Positions 10,850 to 20,843 of a DNA stretch of 64,000 nt are shown here, one piece after another; within the stretch, counting starts at the first letter, position 1, and every line of letters begins with the position of its first letter. A program made the position numbers and the translations under genes. The DNA is from Undibacterium piscinae. GTDB taxonomy: Bacteria > Pseudomonadota > Gammaproteobacteria > Burkholderiales > Burkholderiaceae_D. The stretch covers positions 992,001-1,056,000 of the forward strand of contig CP051152.1 in assembly GCA_003970805.2 (NCBI GenBank), given 5' to 3'. Under the pieces are notes generated by a model. That model was not told where the DNA came from. It was given only the letters and a program-made list of their open reading frames with translations, and did no database searches.

Positions 10850-11458
10850 TCAAAAAAGATCCACATCACCACCGACAGATGCTGTTTTAAGGCGACTTGC
10901 ATAATCCTGCTCTCGTCTTTTCAGCGTGTCGTTATGTTCTACTTTAAGTTTTTTGACCAGAACCTTACCTGTTTTTGGAAAAAAATAAACTTTTCTTGGA
11001 TAGATATCATTTAAATCCTCTGCAATGACACGCATTCTTTCTGTCCGCAAGTAATCTAAAACAAATTTTGCATTTCTTTGCCCTACATTAATGGCGGTGA
11101 ATCCTCGTAGCACATTGCCCCCCCCAAATACCTTAGCCTCCATATTTTCACGCTTTGCACCGGCTTTCAGAAGCTCATTAATCAACACTTCCATTGCGTA
11201 AGTTCCATAACGCATTGATGCAGAAACCGGATTATCAGAATCCGCCCCACCATCAGGTAACATAAAATGGTTCATACCGCCAACACCAGAAACACGGTCT
11301 CGTATACAAGCGGAAACACAAGATCCTAATACGGTCACGATAAGCATATCTTTGCCGGTAAAATAGAACTCACCTGGTAAAATTTTCGCAGCATCGCAAT
11401 CAAATGTTCGGTCGTAGTAAACATTTGTCGCGAAATGCTCTTCACTTAATTGGCTCAT
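10850..11458 (-). CDS. cheD: Chemoreceptor glutamine deamidase CheD
   Basis: 202-aa CheD. The catalytic Cys is in [11 protein letters not shown] (about residue 47), the His in GGMNHFMLP (about 62), and the [10 protein letters not shown] segment is also present. CheD deamidates receptor glutamines. The start overlaps the cheR stop (ATGA), indicating translational coupling. The extreme C-terminus is GGDVDLF, almost the same as the GDIELF tail of the CheZ-like protein encoded in the same cluster. Confidence 0.94.
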   Translation of the reverse strand: MSQLSEEHFATNVYYDRTFDCDAAKILPGEFYFTGKDMLIVTVLGSCVSACIRDRVSGVGGMNHFMLPDGGADSDNPVSASMRYGTYAMEVLINELLKAGAKRENMEAKVFGGGNVLRGFTAINVGQRNAKFVLDYLRTERMRVIAEDLNDIYPRKVYFFPKTGKVLVKKLKVEHNDTLKRREQDYASRLKTASVGGDVDLF

Positions 11459-12355
11459 AAATCACCTTTTTTAGAATGTCGCGACATAGCTTTATTCCGC
11501 AGACCATGCTGCCCAGCCAACTCGTAGACCGTTTTACCTCTCAGCTTAAAATCATCGGAAACATATAAAAAATTCTCTGAATGTCCGGCAAAAAGCAATC
11601 CATCTGATTTCAGAAGTGGGACAAATTTTTTTAATATTTGACCTTGCGTCGGCTTATCAAAGTAAATCATCACGTTCCGGCAAAAAATAACATCAAACTC
11701 ACCATTAACGGGCCAACTATCGGCTAACAAGTTGAGTTGCTTGAATGTGATTAAATTTCTAAGCTCCGGCCTAATGCGCACCATGCCATCCTGGGCACCT
11801 TTACCTTTAAGAAAAAAAACGCCGGATTCTCTCCTGGGACATTTTCTCTAGGCGATCTATGCCATAGACCCCTTGAGAGGCGGTTGCAAGCACATTCGTA
11901 TCAATATCAGTAGCGACAATGTTAACAGGTGGAGTTAGCGTTCCAAATGCTTCGCACAATGTCATTGCAATTGAATATGGCTCCTCTCCGGTGGAACTAG
12001 CTGAGCACCAAACATTAACTGTTTCTTTCCGATTTTTTACATGTTCGGCCAAGATTGGGAAATGATGCTCTTCACGAAAAAAAGAAGTAAGGTTTGTAGT
12101 TAGCGCATTGGTAAATGCCTCCCACTCACTCCCCACAGACTCTCTTTCCAAGCTATCCAAATACACTGAAAACGAATTTATTCCAGTCGCCCTCAAACGA
12201 CGTGCTAAGCGACTATAAACCATTTCCTGCTTGCTATCAGCAAGAGATATTCCCGCTTTTTTATAAATTAAGTCCCTAACACGATCAAAGTCTTTATTGT
12301 TAAAGACAAACTCTTTCGTAGTCTCCGTCTTGTTTTTTTCTACAGGCTTACTCAT
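11455..12355 (-). pseudogene. cheR: Chemotaxis methyltransferase CheR, single frameshift
   Basis: CheR methylates receptor glutamates using SAM. The N-terminal helical domain and the first part of the SAM domain (CSASSTGEEPYSIAM, about residues 118-132) are in one frame. The rest (FDVIFCRNVMIYFDKPTQ, then the C-terminus) is in another. The break is at an A8 run on the plus strand (11812-11819). Removing one base restores RRFFLKGKGAQDG, a total of 900 nt and a normal 299-aa protein. Start chosen at the ATG at 12355, one codon after a TTG. An inactive cheR would disable adaptation, so an assembly error is a serious alternative. Confidence 0.9.
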
Positions 12356-12623
12356 CAAATTTTCCTTGGAGTCAAATAGCTATCGATGCCACATATTACG
12401 CAAAGATGTCACCAATACAAAAATTGCACAAATGCACATTTAACTTCAATAAATCTGCCATTTCGAGATAAAAAGCCGAATTGCCAAATATTAGTTCTTG
12501 GAGGTTTTTAGAAAAACATACTACGCAGGAAATTCGAATTTCCCCACGTCGCGAACCAATCAGCAATTTTCAGCGTCTAAAAAACTCACTACAAACACAC
12601 AACTTTTTTTAAAGGCTGGCAAG

Positions 12624-14342
12624 TTAAAACTCTTCCCATTCATTCTGAGAGTCTTTGTTAACATTTGACGGCTTTTCAAGCTTATTTAACTGACTAGGCT
12701 TAACTGGCGAGACCACTTTTCTTATCGCGGCTAACTGGGGTACTTTTAGTTCACGAGAATTTTGAGGGGGAAAAGCTTGAACATGGGTTTGCGCACCATC
12801 GGCAAGTTTAAAAATACTCACGGCCTGTGACAATATGGAGGCCTGCTCTTCCATACTCTCAGCCGCTGCCGCCGCTTGCTCAACCAATGCTGCATTTTGC
12901 TGAGTCATTTCATCCATTTGAGTGATAGCCAAGTTTACCTGTTCGATACCCGCACTTTGTTCCTGGCTTGCCGCTGCAATTTCACTCATGATATCTGCGA
13001 CGTGCTGAACGCTTGTAACAATTTCATCCATGGTCTTTCCAGCCTCATCAACGAGTCGACTACCTTGATCGACTTTATCGACAGAATCGCCTATGAGTAT
13101 TTTGATTTCTTTAGCCGCACTTGCACTACGTTGGGCCAGATTTCGAACTTCAGCCGCAACGACTGCAAACCCACGCCCTTGCTCACCTGCACGTGCGGCC
13201 TCAACGGCGGCGTTAAGTGCCAGAATATTAGTTTGAAACGCTATGCCATCAATTACACTAATGATATCAACGATCTTTCGTGAGCTTTCTTTTATTGAGC
13301 CCATGGTATCTACCACCTGACCAACAACAGCACCACCTTTAACTGCAACACTGGTCGCTGACACCACCAACTGATTAGCCTGTCTGGCATTATCAGCATT
13401 TTGCTTAACCGTTGACGTTAACTCTTCCATTGAGCTCGCTGTTTCCTCAAGCGAACTAGCCTGCGACTCTGTTCTATTAGAAAGATCAGCATTTCCAGAA
13501 GCTATTTCCTTTGAAGCAACTGTAATGGTTTCCGTACCCTCTCTAACTTGCCCCACCGTCTGAGCCAAACTACCATTCATTTCTTTTAAAGCGTTGAGAA
13601 GCAATGAAACTTCATCTCGCCCATTTACCGTAACCTGAGAAGATAGATCGCCACGAGCAACTTTCTCTGCGACTTGAAGTGCTCCCCGTAGCGGTATAGT
13701 AATACTTCGGGTAATAATCCAAGTAAAAAGCACACTTCCAATCGAAGCCACAAGCAACACGATAAAAAGTAAATAATTCATTTTTACGCTAATTGCTGAT
13801 GACTCATCAAATACCTGCTTTGACATAGACTCTTGATATTGAACCAATTTATTGATTTCTTGTATAGATTTTCCACTCAACGGATCAATTACACTCGATA
13901 TAATTTTTACCGCACCCTCTCCATTAAATGCCAAAGCTTGCCCAACAGCATCCTTAAGAGGCTTTTCAATTTCTTTATCTATTCTGGAAACTTCCGCGAG
14001 TATCTTCGTTTCATCATCGTTAAGTCCCAAGCGAGAAATCTGCTCTCTAGAATCATCATATAATTTACGTTGAGCTTTTACTTTCAACTCTTCTTTCTGC
14101 ATCTCACCAACGTCCGACTGCAAGCCAATGTTACGCATTGCAATTCCACCCTCGAACAATGCACTTTTCATTGCATTTGCCAATGCCTGTTTCTGGCTAG
14201 CTGTGTTCAAACCCTCTACCATGAGGTTTCTATGTTTTTCCGCATAGATACTGACAAGAGTGACGGCAAGAATCAACCCAGCGAGAATCGCTCCGAACCC
14301 ACTCCCCAAACGTACTCCAATACGAAAATTACGTAGATTCAT
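12624..14342 (-). CDS. Methyl-accepting chemotaxis protein with CheR-docking tail
   Basis: 572-aa chemoreceptor. A TM segment lies near residues 10-32, then a small four-helix-bundle-type periplasmic domain, a second TM near 190-212, a HAMP domain, and the signalling hairpin with the highly conserved [16 protein letters not shown]. The last residues NEWEEF fit the xWxxF pentapeptide that tethers CheR/CheB in high-abundance receptors. Encoded between cheW and cheR, so it is probably the main receptor of this array. The ATG at 14342 is preceded by GGAG at about 9 nt. Ligand unknown. Confidence 0.93.
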   Translation of the reverse strand: MNLRNFRIGVRLGSGFGAILAGLILAVTLVSIYAEKHRNLMVEGLNTASQKQALANAMKSALFEGGIAMRNIGLQSDVGEMQKEELKVKAQRKLYDDSREQISRLGLNDDETKILAEVSRIDKEIEKPLKDAVGQALAFNGEGAVKIISSVIDPLSGKSIQEINKLVQYQESMSKQVFDESSAISVKMNYLLFIVLLVASIGSVLFTWIITRSITIPLRGALQVAEKVARGDLSSQVTVNGRDEVSLLLNALKEMNGSLAQTVGQVREGTETITVASKEIASGNADLSNRTESQASSLEETASSMEELTSTVKQNADNARQANQLVVSATSVAVKGGAVVGQVVDTMGSIKESSRKIVDIISVIDGIAFQTNILALNAAVEAARAGEQGRGFAVVAAEVRNLAQRSASAAKEIKILIGDSVDKVDQGSRLVDEAGKTMDEIVTSVQHVADIMSEIAAASQEQSAGIEQVNLAITQMDEMTQQNAALVEQAAAAAESMEEQASILSQAVSIFKLADGAQTHVQAFPPQNSRELKVPQLAAIRKVVSPVKPSQLNKLEKPSNVNKDSQNEWEEF

Positions 14343-14424
14343 TATTTTCAACTCCGTTCTATGTATCGCAAATGCAAATATTAATTCAAAAACAATAAAA
14401 ATTGCCTATGTGAAGCTATTTGAG

Positions 14425-14937
14425 TTATTGAGCATCATCAACCAAACCCATTTCCGAACTCGACATCAACTTGACGATATCGACTAAAATTAACATGCGC
14501 TCCTCAAGCGTTCCTAATCCGATCAAAAAATCACCACTAAAAGTGGTTCCCATCTCTGGGGCGGGGCGAACCTGCTCTGGCAATAATGTCATTACGTCAG
14601 AAACGCTATCGACAACCATGCCAACGATTCGTCCCTCTATGTTCAGTATGATAACGACAGTGAATTGATCATAGGTCGGAGTTCCAAGATTGAATTTAAT
14701 TCGCATATCAACTATTGGAACAATAATACCCCTTAAATTAATTACCCCCTTCAAAAACTCCGGTGCATTGGCAATCCGAGTGACAGCCTCATAACCTCTG
14801 ATCTCTTGTACCTTTAAAATATCAATACCGTATTCTTCCTGTCCTAAGGTAAACGCTAAAAATTCTTGTACAAGCATTTCATCCTTCTCTTTTTCCGTCA
14901 GCACCGAATTACTCGATACTTGCATAGATTGAGACAT
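14425..14937 (-). CDS. cheW: Chemotaxis coupling protein CheW
   Basis: 170-aa CheW/SH3-like adaptor that links receptors to CheA. Family features are [20 protein letters not shown] (about residues 28-47), the conserved [14 protein letters not shown] segment and [11 protein letters not shown]. Length is typical. It sits directly downstream of cheA with a 36-bp gap and upstream of the MCP gene. Confidence 0.96.
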   Translation of the reverse strand: MSQSMQVSSNSVLTEKEKDEMLVQEFLAFTLGQEEYGIDILKVQEIRGYEAVTRIANAPEFLKGVINLRGIIVPIVDMRIKFNLGTPTYDQFTVVIILNIEGRIVGMVVDSVSDVMTLLPEQVRPAPEMGTTFSGDFLIGLGTLEERMLILVDIVKLMSSSEMGLVDDAQ

Positions 14938-14973
14938 ATTATTCTCCTTTACAATTAATCATGAAAATACAAT

Positions 14974-17004
14974 TTACCGAGCGGAACGCAATAATGCAGC
15001 GACGTCCAAAATTAATGAAACGCCACCATCGCCCAAAATGGTAGCGCCAGAAATCCCCGGAATTTTACGATAGTTTGATTCAATATTTTTCACCACGACT
15101 TGCTGTTGACCCACAAGATCATCGACAAGTAGAGCCGCTTTTTTCCCATCAACTTCAACAATAACCGCAATGCCATCCGAAGGATTTGCAAATTTGGGTT
15201 CTATATTAAAGCACTCGTATAATGCTATAAGGGGTAAATATTCTTCACGAACCTTAATTACCTGTCCTTTTCCATTAATATCCTTGACGTCCTGGGCAGT
15301 AGGCTGCAGTGACTCCATAACAAATCCCAATGGAAGAATATAAATTTCATCACCAACTTTGATTGACATCCCATCCAAAATAGCCAATGTTAATGGCAGG
15401 GAAATAGTAATTGTTGTTCCAAAACCTTTCGCAGAACGAATATCAACCACTCCCCCCATAGCTGCAATATTCCGTTTAACGACATCCATCCCAACCCCGC
15501 GACCAGAAACATCCGTCACGATCTCTGCAGTAGAAAATCCGGGAGCAAAAATAAGCTGCCACACTTCACTATCGGGCATAGATTCAGATACAGCCAAGCC
15601 ACTTTGTTTCGCTTTTTCCAGAATCCGATCTCGATTCAAACCTCCACCATCATCACTAACTTCAATGACTATATTCCCCCCTTGATGCACGGCAGAAAGA
15701 GACAATTTCCCGGTTGGAGTTTTTCCAGATTGAGTACGTATTGCCGGCATCTCAATACCGTGATCAATACTATTCCGAACCAAATGAGTTAATGGGTCAA
15801 CGATGCGCTCAATTAATCCCTTGTCGAGCTCTGTGGATGCGCCATAAGTTATAAAATCAACTTTTTTACCTAACTTTGATGCCAAATCACGCACCATCCT
15901 TGGAAAGCGAGAAAATACATAGTCCATAGGCATCATACGAATGGACATTACAGCCTCTTGCAAATCTCTTGTATTACGAGTTAGATGTGCGACGGTACTC
16001 AGCAGACGTTCATTTAATATAGGATCCAAATCCTGAGTACGCTGTTCCAACATAGCCTGAGTGATGACCAATTCACCGATCAAATTAACAATTTGATCAA
16101 CCTTCTCAATACCCACCCGTATCGTTGACGCCTCTTGAGAATTTATATGTTTTTCATTCTCTTTTTTTACGGCAATCTTGCTATCGTGCAATAAAGAATG
16201 ATGTGTATCGGTCGCTGTCACAGATCGAGAATCGGCTCCGGCATCAGGAGGGAACATCATGTCCAATGGTTCAAAAAAACCATACCCTAACTCATCTTCA
16301 GATTGCCCCACTATGACGCTTTTTTGCGGAGTATCCTTTGTGGTGATGTTTAAATCTGAGGGATCCAAAAGAAAAGAACAAATAGCAACGATATCATCCC
16401 TTGTGCCATTCGTTTCCAATTGCAAAGTGCAATTATTCAATATGGCCTCATCCCGACTAATCGTACCCAACAGCCCCAATTCTGAAACAATCGCATTCAC
16501 ATCGTCAGATGGCAATTGAGGCAATTCAATAACAAAAAAATTAGCATAACTCTGAGCAAGTAAAGGTTCTTTTTTTTGTTGAGGAAAATTTATCTCTAAG
16601 GTATTAGCTGGCACAGCATCTTGCGAAAGTGATTGCAGTAACATTTGCACGTCCGCCACAGCATCCTGATCAACCGTGGCTCCCAATCGATGCCCATCCA
16701 ATTGCATCTTGAGAATATCTTTGGCAACCAGAAAAGCTTCCACATGCTCGGAAGTCAAAACCATTTCACCTTTTCTAATTTTATCAAGGAGCGACTCTAA
16801 GACATGGGTAACCTCCGCCATATCTGCCAAGCCAAAAGTGGATGCACCACCCTTGATAGAATGAGCTGCGCGAAAAATCGCATTTAAATCCTCGGGATCA
16901 GGAGATGAAATATCGATACCTAACAACAGCTTTTCTTTCTCTGCAAGCAGTTCTTCCGCCTCATCGAAAAAAACTTGAAAAAATTGACTCATGTCAATGG
17001 TCAT
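14974..17004 (-). CDS. cheA: Chemotaxis histidine kinase CheA
   Basis: 676-aa CheA. The N-terminal Hpt domain carries the phospho-accepting His in FRAAHSIKGGASTFG (about residue 48). Next comes a P2-like linker region of low conservation, then the dimerisation domain, the HATPase domain (N box LVRNSIDHGIE, G1 SDDGGG, G2 GRGVGMDVV) and a C-terminal CheW-like domain. It phosphorylates CheY and CheB in response to receptor state. No stop or frame break. The MTIDMSQFF start is the common betaproteobacterial one. Confidence 0.96.
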   Translation of the reverse strand: MTIDMSQFFQVFFDEAEELLAEKEKLLLGIDISSPDPEDLNAIFRAAHSIKGGASTFGLADMAEVTHVLESLLDKIRKGEMVLTSEHVEAFLVAKDILKMQLDGHRLGATVDQDAVADVQMLLQSLSQDAVPANTLEINFPQQKKEPLLAQSYANFFVIELPQLPSDDVNAIVSELGLLGTISRDEAILNNCTLQLETNGTRDDIVAICSFLLDPSDLNITTKDTPQKSVIVGQSEDELGYGFFEPLDMMFPPDAGADSRSVTATDTHHSLLHDSKIAVKKENEKHINSQEASTIRVGIEKVDQIVNLIGELVITQAMLEQRTQDLDPILNERLLSTVAHLTRNTRDLQEAVMSIRMMPMDYVFSRFPRMVRDLASKLGKKVDFITYGASTELDKGLIERIVDPLTHLVRNSIDHGIEMPAIRTQSGKTPTGKLSLSAVHQGGNIVIEVSDDGGGLNRDRILEKAKQSGLAVSESMPDSEVWQLIFAPGFSTAEIVTDVSGRGVGMDVVKRNIAAMGGVVDIRSAKGFGTTITISLPLTLAILDGMSIKVGDEIYILPLGFVMESLQPTAQDVKDINGKGQVIKVREEYLPLIALYECFNIEPKFANPSDGIAVIVEVDGKKAALLVDDLVGQQQVVVKNIESNYRKIPGISGATILGDGGVSLILDVAALLRSAR

Positions 17005-17045
17005 TATTGCACTCCATCAATTAATCTTATTTACGACTATTTACA

Positions 17046-17411
17046 CTAGCCAATCACTTTTTTGACTACTTCAGTGAGCTTCTGTGGGTCAAATGGCTTT
17101 ACCAGCCAACCATTGGCACCAGCAGCTCGGCCTTTACTTTTCATTTCATCGCCGGACTCGGTCGTCAACATCAGAATCGGAACTCGTTGATATGTTGGCA
17201 AAGCACGTAATGATTTTATTAAAGTTAAACCATCCATGCGGGGCATATTTTGATCTGTTAAAACAAGATCAAAAATCTGAGCCCTCGCTTTTTCTAAACC
17301 ATCCTGTCCGTCAACAGCCTCGACGACCTGATACCCCGCCGCTTTTAAACTAAAAGCAACCATCTGTCTCAACGAGCCAGAATCATCCACCGCTAAAATT
17401 ATTTTGGACAT
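17046..17411 (-). CDS. cheY: CheY-like single-domain response regulator
   Basis: 121-aa receiver domain: AVDDSGSLRQM (acidic pair), phospho-acceptor Asp in VLTDQNMPRMDG, Thr in LTTESG and Lys in LVKPF. It is divergent in sequence from the CheY at 9.2 kb and resembles the CheY usually placed just upstream of cheA in betaproteobacterial clusters. Two adjacent ATGs exist; the second (17411) has a better distance to GGAG. It may act as a phosphate sink or feed a second output. That is inference. Confidence 0.92.
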   Translation of the reverse strand: MSKIILAVDDSGSLRQMVAFSLKAAGYQVVEAVDGQDGLEKARAQIFDLVLTDQNMPRMDGLTLIKSLRALPTYQRVPILMLTTESGDEMKSKGRAAGANGWLVKPFDPQKLTEVVKKVIG

Positions 17412-17461
17412 CATCACTCCATTATGCAAATTAAGGCACCATGCCTTCCGCCATCCAGCCA

Positions 17462-18010
17462 CTAAAATAACTCAATGTCTCCGCTATCCAGATGCTTTTG
17501 ACTTACTGCCTTACGTAGCAGACTTTTCAATTCGACACTCTGCACTTCCAATCTAACCATTATCTCTTTCAAGAGTAGCGAGATTTCATCGGTACCGCCA
17601 TCATGAGGAATCCCATTACCGACTACACCCAAGGTACTAAGTACCTCACGAAGCCCCATACTTCTTTGAACTGTTCTCGAAATCAATTGGCTGGTCAAAT
17701 CTTGAAATTGCAAACTGGTCACTGCGGTATTTATATGCAAGCTAATATCGTCTTGAATTATTTTCAGACGCTCCACACTAGCTTCCGGGGCGAGTCCAGA
17801 CAGAATTAGATGATCAATTTCATCCTGTTGACTTGTTACTGCAGAGTGCAAAGCTAAAAAACTAGAGCCAAGCTTCTCGATTGCCTCAGCCAAAAGAATA
17901 GTTGTTTGTACAAGATCCGTTTCAAGCTCAAGCAAATGTTCATTTCCATGATCGGAGACACCTTTCAACAGTTGCTTAACATGAGAACCTAAAAGTTTCT
18001 TTTTTGACAT
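17462..18010 (-). CDS. CheZ-like chemotaxis phosphatase
   Basis: About 182-aa, largely helical protein. The segment LQFQDLTSQLISRTVQR (around 17680) closely matches the catalytic helix of CheZ (DFQDLTGQVIKR), keeping the D-x-x-x-Q pair that attacks phospho-CheY. The C-terminus GDIELF is acidic-aromatic, as in CheZ tails that bind CheY. It lies between motB and cheY rather than after the last cheY. The start is uncertain: the ATG at 18010 (MSKKKLL) has a GGGA upstream, while in-frame starts at 18055 and 18091 would overlap or abut motB. The function is inferred from one motif and context. Confidence 0.7.
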   Translation of the reverse strand: MSKKKLLGSHVKQLLKGVSDHGNEHLLELETDLVQTTILLAEAIEKLGSSFLALHSAVTSQQDEIDHLILSGLAPEASVERLKIIQDDISLHINTAVTSLQFQDLTSQLISRTVQRSMGLREVLSTLGVVGNGIPHDGGTDEISLLLKEIMVRLEVQSVELKSLLRKAVSQKHLDSGDIELF

Positions 18011-18077
18011 CTTAAGTATCCCAATTTTCAATTTGCCGTTCTGACTTGAGACCATATACTCTTCAAACGACGGTTTT

Positions 18078-18992
18078 CTATTGAACTCCAACCGTTACAT
18101 CTCCTGAATTTCCGACATCAATTGAGCCACCATCTTGCGATGCTGACTGTTCAGCTTTTTTATTCATTACAATAATACTAATACGTCGATTAATCGGATT
18201 GAGCGGTTCATTTTTATCAAAAAGTACCGACGAAGATAGCCCAACAACTCGCAGCACCTTCGACTCCTCCATTCCACCATAGATCAATTCTCTACGAGAT
18301 GCATTCGCTCGATCGGCCGAAAGCTCCCAATTACTATAACCTTTCTCACCACTACCATACGGTGCCGCATCGGTATGTCCTGACAGACTGATCCGATTAG
18401 GAACATCATTAAGGGCGAGTCCAATTTCATGTAAAATGTCTCTGGTATACGGTTGCAAATCCGCTTTGGCTGAAGCAAACATTGGTCGATTCTGCTCATC
18501 CACCATCTGAATTCGCAAACCCTCAGTTGTAATATCTAGCAGTAGTTGTTTTCGATATTGCTTTAATGTCGGACTTGATTCGATCGCAGCCTCAATTTTT
18601 TCCTTTAAGACTTTTAAGCGTTCAGCATCAGCTTTGGCAAGCGCTGCTTCAGCCGCCTGTAGGTTATAACTTTTTTTAGGCGAGTCCAGATCACCCTTTT
18701 TATTTTGCCCCTCACGTAAACTTAAATCTTTACCACCACCTTTGATAATACTTGAGCTATCACCACTACCATCACCACCGGCCATAGCAACCTTTAAAGG
18801 TGTTTTAAAGTACTCCGCTATGCCCTGCAAGTTCCCTTTTGCATCCGACCCAAGTAACCACATTAAAAGAAAAAAAGCCATCATTGCCGTAACAAAGTCA
18901 GCGTAGGCGATTTTCCAAGCGCCACCATGATGACCACCCGCAACTTTCTTAATGCGTTTAACAATAATTGGTCTCAACTCTTCATTAGCCAT
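18078..18992 (-). CDS. motB: Flagellar motor stator protein MotB
   Basis: 304-aa stator subunit. One TM helix near residues 25-50 carries the proton-binding Asp in AYADFVTAMMAFFLLMWL. A periplasmic plug and linker follow, then an OmpA-like peptidoglycan-binding domain with LSGHTDAAPYGSG and NWELSADRANASRREL. It anchors the stator to the cell wall. It follows motA after 21 bp. Confidence 0.96.
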   Translation of the reverse strand: MANEELRPIIVKRIKKVAGGHHGGAWKIAYADFVTAMMAFFLLMWLLGSDAKGNLQGIAEYFKTPLKVAMAGGDGSGDSSSIIKGGGKDLSLREGQNKKGDLDSPKKSYNLQAAEAALAKADAERLKVLKEKIEAAIESSPTLKQYRKQLLLDITTEGLRIQMVDEQNRPMFASAKADLQPYTRDILHEIGLALNDVPNRISLSGHTDAAPYGSGEKGYSNWELSADRANASRRELIYGGMEESKVLRVVGLSSSVLFDKNEPLNPINRRISIIVMNKKAEQSASQDGGSIDVGNSGDVTVGVQ

Positions 18993-19013
18993 ACTCGCCT
19001 TTACTTATTCTGC

Positions 19014-19874
19014 TTATTTAGACTTAGACTGTTTGATATGCTCTTCCAATTCACTAAACGTAGGTCGCTCGGTCGAATAGAGCACTTTCCTACCAAATTC
19101 AATAGCGAGTGCGGGAGCGTATCCATTCAAGCTGGCGAGTAAAGTTACCTTAATACATTGAAATGTTTTAGAGGACTCATCCAATTGCTGCTCCATCAAA
19201 CCAGCCAACGGGCCAACAAAACCGTACGCGAGCAAAATACCTAAGAACGTTCCGACAAGCGCATGTGCAATTAATATACCCAACTCAGCCGGTGGAATAC
19301 CTACAGATTCCATCGTGTGCACCACACCCATAACTGCCGCTACGATACCGAAAGCCGGCAATCCATCGCCCAACTTTGCTATAAAATGTGAAGGACCTGC
19401 AGCCTCATGATGATGCGTTTCCAATTCATTATCCATCAAATTTTCTATTTGGAAAGCATCCATATTTCCGGAAACCATTAAGCGCAAATAATCGCTAATA
19501 AACTCCATCATATGATGATCTGAAACAATTAATGGGTATTTACTAAACAAGGGACTATCTTCCGGCTTTTCAATATCACCTTCAATTGACATCAAACCCT
19601 CTTTGCGTATTTTTGTTAATACATCAAAGAGCATGGTCATTAATTCCATGTAAAGAGCTTTAGTATATTTGGATCCTTTAAGCACTCCAGGTAATGCCTT
19701 CAGCGAAGCCTTCAGCGTCTTCCCTGTATTTCCCACCAACGAAGCGCCTAGGGCAGCGCCACCGATCATCAGCAACTCAAGCGGCTGAAACAAAATGGCT
19801 AAGTGCCCACCAGCCATGGCATATCCGCCAAAAACGGATCCTATAACTACAATATAGCCAACGATGACTAACAT
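19014..19874 (-). CDS. motA: Flagellar motor stator protein MotA
   Basis: 286-aa four-TM stator subunit that forms the proton channel with MotB. The start MLVIVGYIVVIGSVFGGY is the first TM. The cytoplasmic loop with charged residues (about 65-160) and the conserved GDGLPAFGIVAAVMGVVHTM segment are both present. Length is normal. First gene of the mot-che run, with about 140 bp upstream of it before the methyltransferase gene. Confidence 0.96.
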   Translation of the reverse strand: MLVIVGYIVVIGSVFGGYAMAGGHLAILFQPLELLMIGGAALGASLVGNTGKTLKASLKALPGVLKGSKYTKALYMELMTMLFDVLTKIRKEGLMSIEGDIEKPEDSPLFSKYPLIVSDHHMMEFISDYLRLMVSGNMDAFQIENLMDNELETHHHEAAGPSHFIAKLGDGLPAFGIVAAVMGVVHTMESVGIPPAELGILIAHALVGTFLGILLAYGFVGPLAGLMEQQLDESSKTFQCIKVTLLASLNGYAPALAIEFGRKVLYSTERPTFSELEEHIKQSKSK

Positions 19875-20012
19875 GGCTAAAACTCCTTAAAATTTTATGA
19901 TTATCAATAACTCAGAAAACTGCCAATCATTGAACAGTGAGTAAGCCGGAAGAGCTCTACATATCGCAAGAATGACACAAATATTGCCCATAGAATACTT
20001 TTATTTATTCTA

Positions 20013-20819
20013 TTATATGCGCCATACATAGAGAAAAGGATCGTTTTCAGCGATATTGAGACACAAATCTGGCTCAACACCGGGAATGATGAACTCATAA
20101 CTTAACAGCATTGATCCCGGCCTCATTTCAGACTTCACTTTCGCCCATAGCCCGGGCATGACAACAGGAGATAAGTATGCAAAAACAACATCATAATCAA
20201 CGAAGTCCATTTCCTCATAATTACCTAAGAAAAATTGTACTTTTGAACGCAAAATAAGAGATCTAAAGTAGCTAATAATCCAAGGCAACGGGGCAATTTC
20301 AATTCCAATAAAATTTGATTCTGTCCTGACCCGCGACAACCGAAGTAATAAGCCCCCCAATCCACTGCCAATATCAACAAATTTGATCGATTCTTTTTTC
20401 GGTAAAAGCTCAAGGACTACAGGCAACAATGCCCCCTTAGACGGGTAATATGGAACCTGCGTACGAAAAGTCGACCAAAACAATAGGGCTAAAATAACAA
20501 ACCCAGCCAAATAATAATATGAAGGAATGCCAGCAAGTAGAAATCCCCAAATGAACACAGGGAAAAAGAATTGAATGAAACGCCACCACCAATCCATCTT
20601 GGCAATGAACGCAAAAAAAGCTGCAATTGCAGCCTGAACAATGACATAAAAAAAGACAGATGGGGGACTCGACAGCCCTCCCCGAAGAAAAAATGACAGC
20701 GACAAACAAAGAAGCAAGGAAACTACTTGCATCAGTAGTGCTTGAATTGCGGGAGGAAAAAACAACAGGGCCATTTTTAGAGCGCCCGTCAAACTCTTGG
20801 TGAACAATCTATTTTTCAA
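20013..20819 (-). CDS. Membrane-anchored class I SAM-dependent methyltransferase
   Basis: 268-aa protein with about four hydrophobic segments in the first 115 residues, followed by a cytoplasmic Rossmann methyltransferase domain: motif I FVDIGSGLGGLL (about 147-158) and the acidic ribose-binding FIGIEIAPLP (about 171-180). This layout recalls the FAM173/ATPSCKMT family, membrane-linked lysine methyltransferases, but the similarity I can judge by eye is limited to motif I. It lies on the same strand between flhC and motA, so it may act on a motility protein. The substrate is unknown. Confidence 0.7.
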   Translation of the reverse strand: MKNRLFTKSLTGALKMALLFFPPAIQALLMQVVSLLLCLSLSFFLRGGLSSPPSVFFYVIVQAAIAAFFAFIAKMDWWWRFIQFFFPVFIWGFLLAGIPSYYYLAGFVILALLFWSTFRTQVPYYPSKGALLPVVLELLPKKESIKFVDIGSGLGGLLLRLSRVRTESNFIGIEIAPLPWIISYFRSLILRSKVQFFLGNYEEMDFVDYDVVFAYLSPVVMPGLWAKVKSEMRPGSMLLSYEFIIPGVEPDLCLNIAENDPFLYVWRI

Positions 20820-20843
20820 ACGAATCCTAGAAAATGCATTTCA

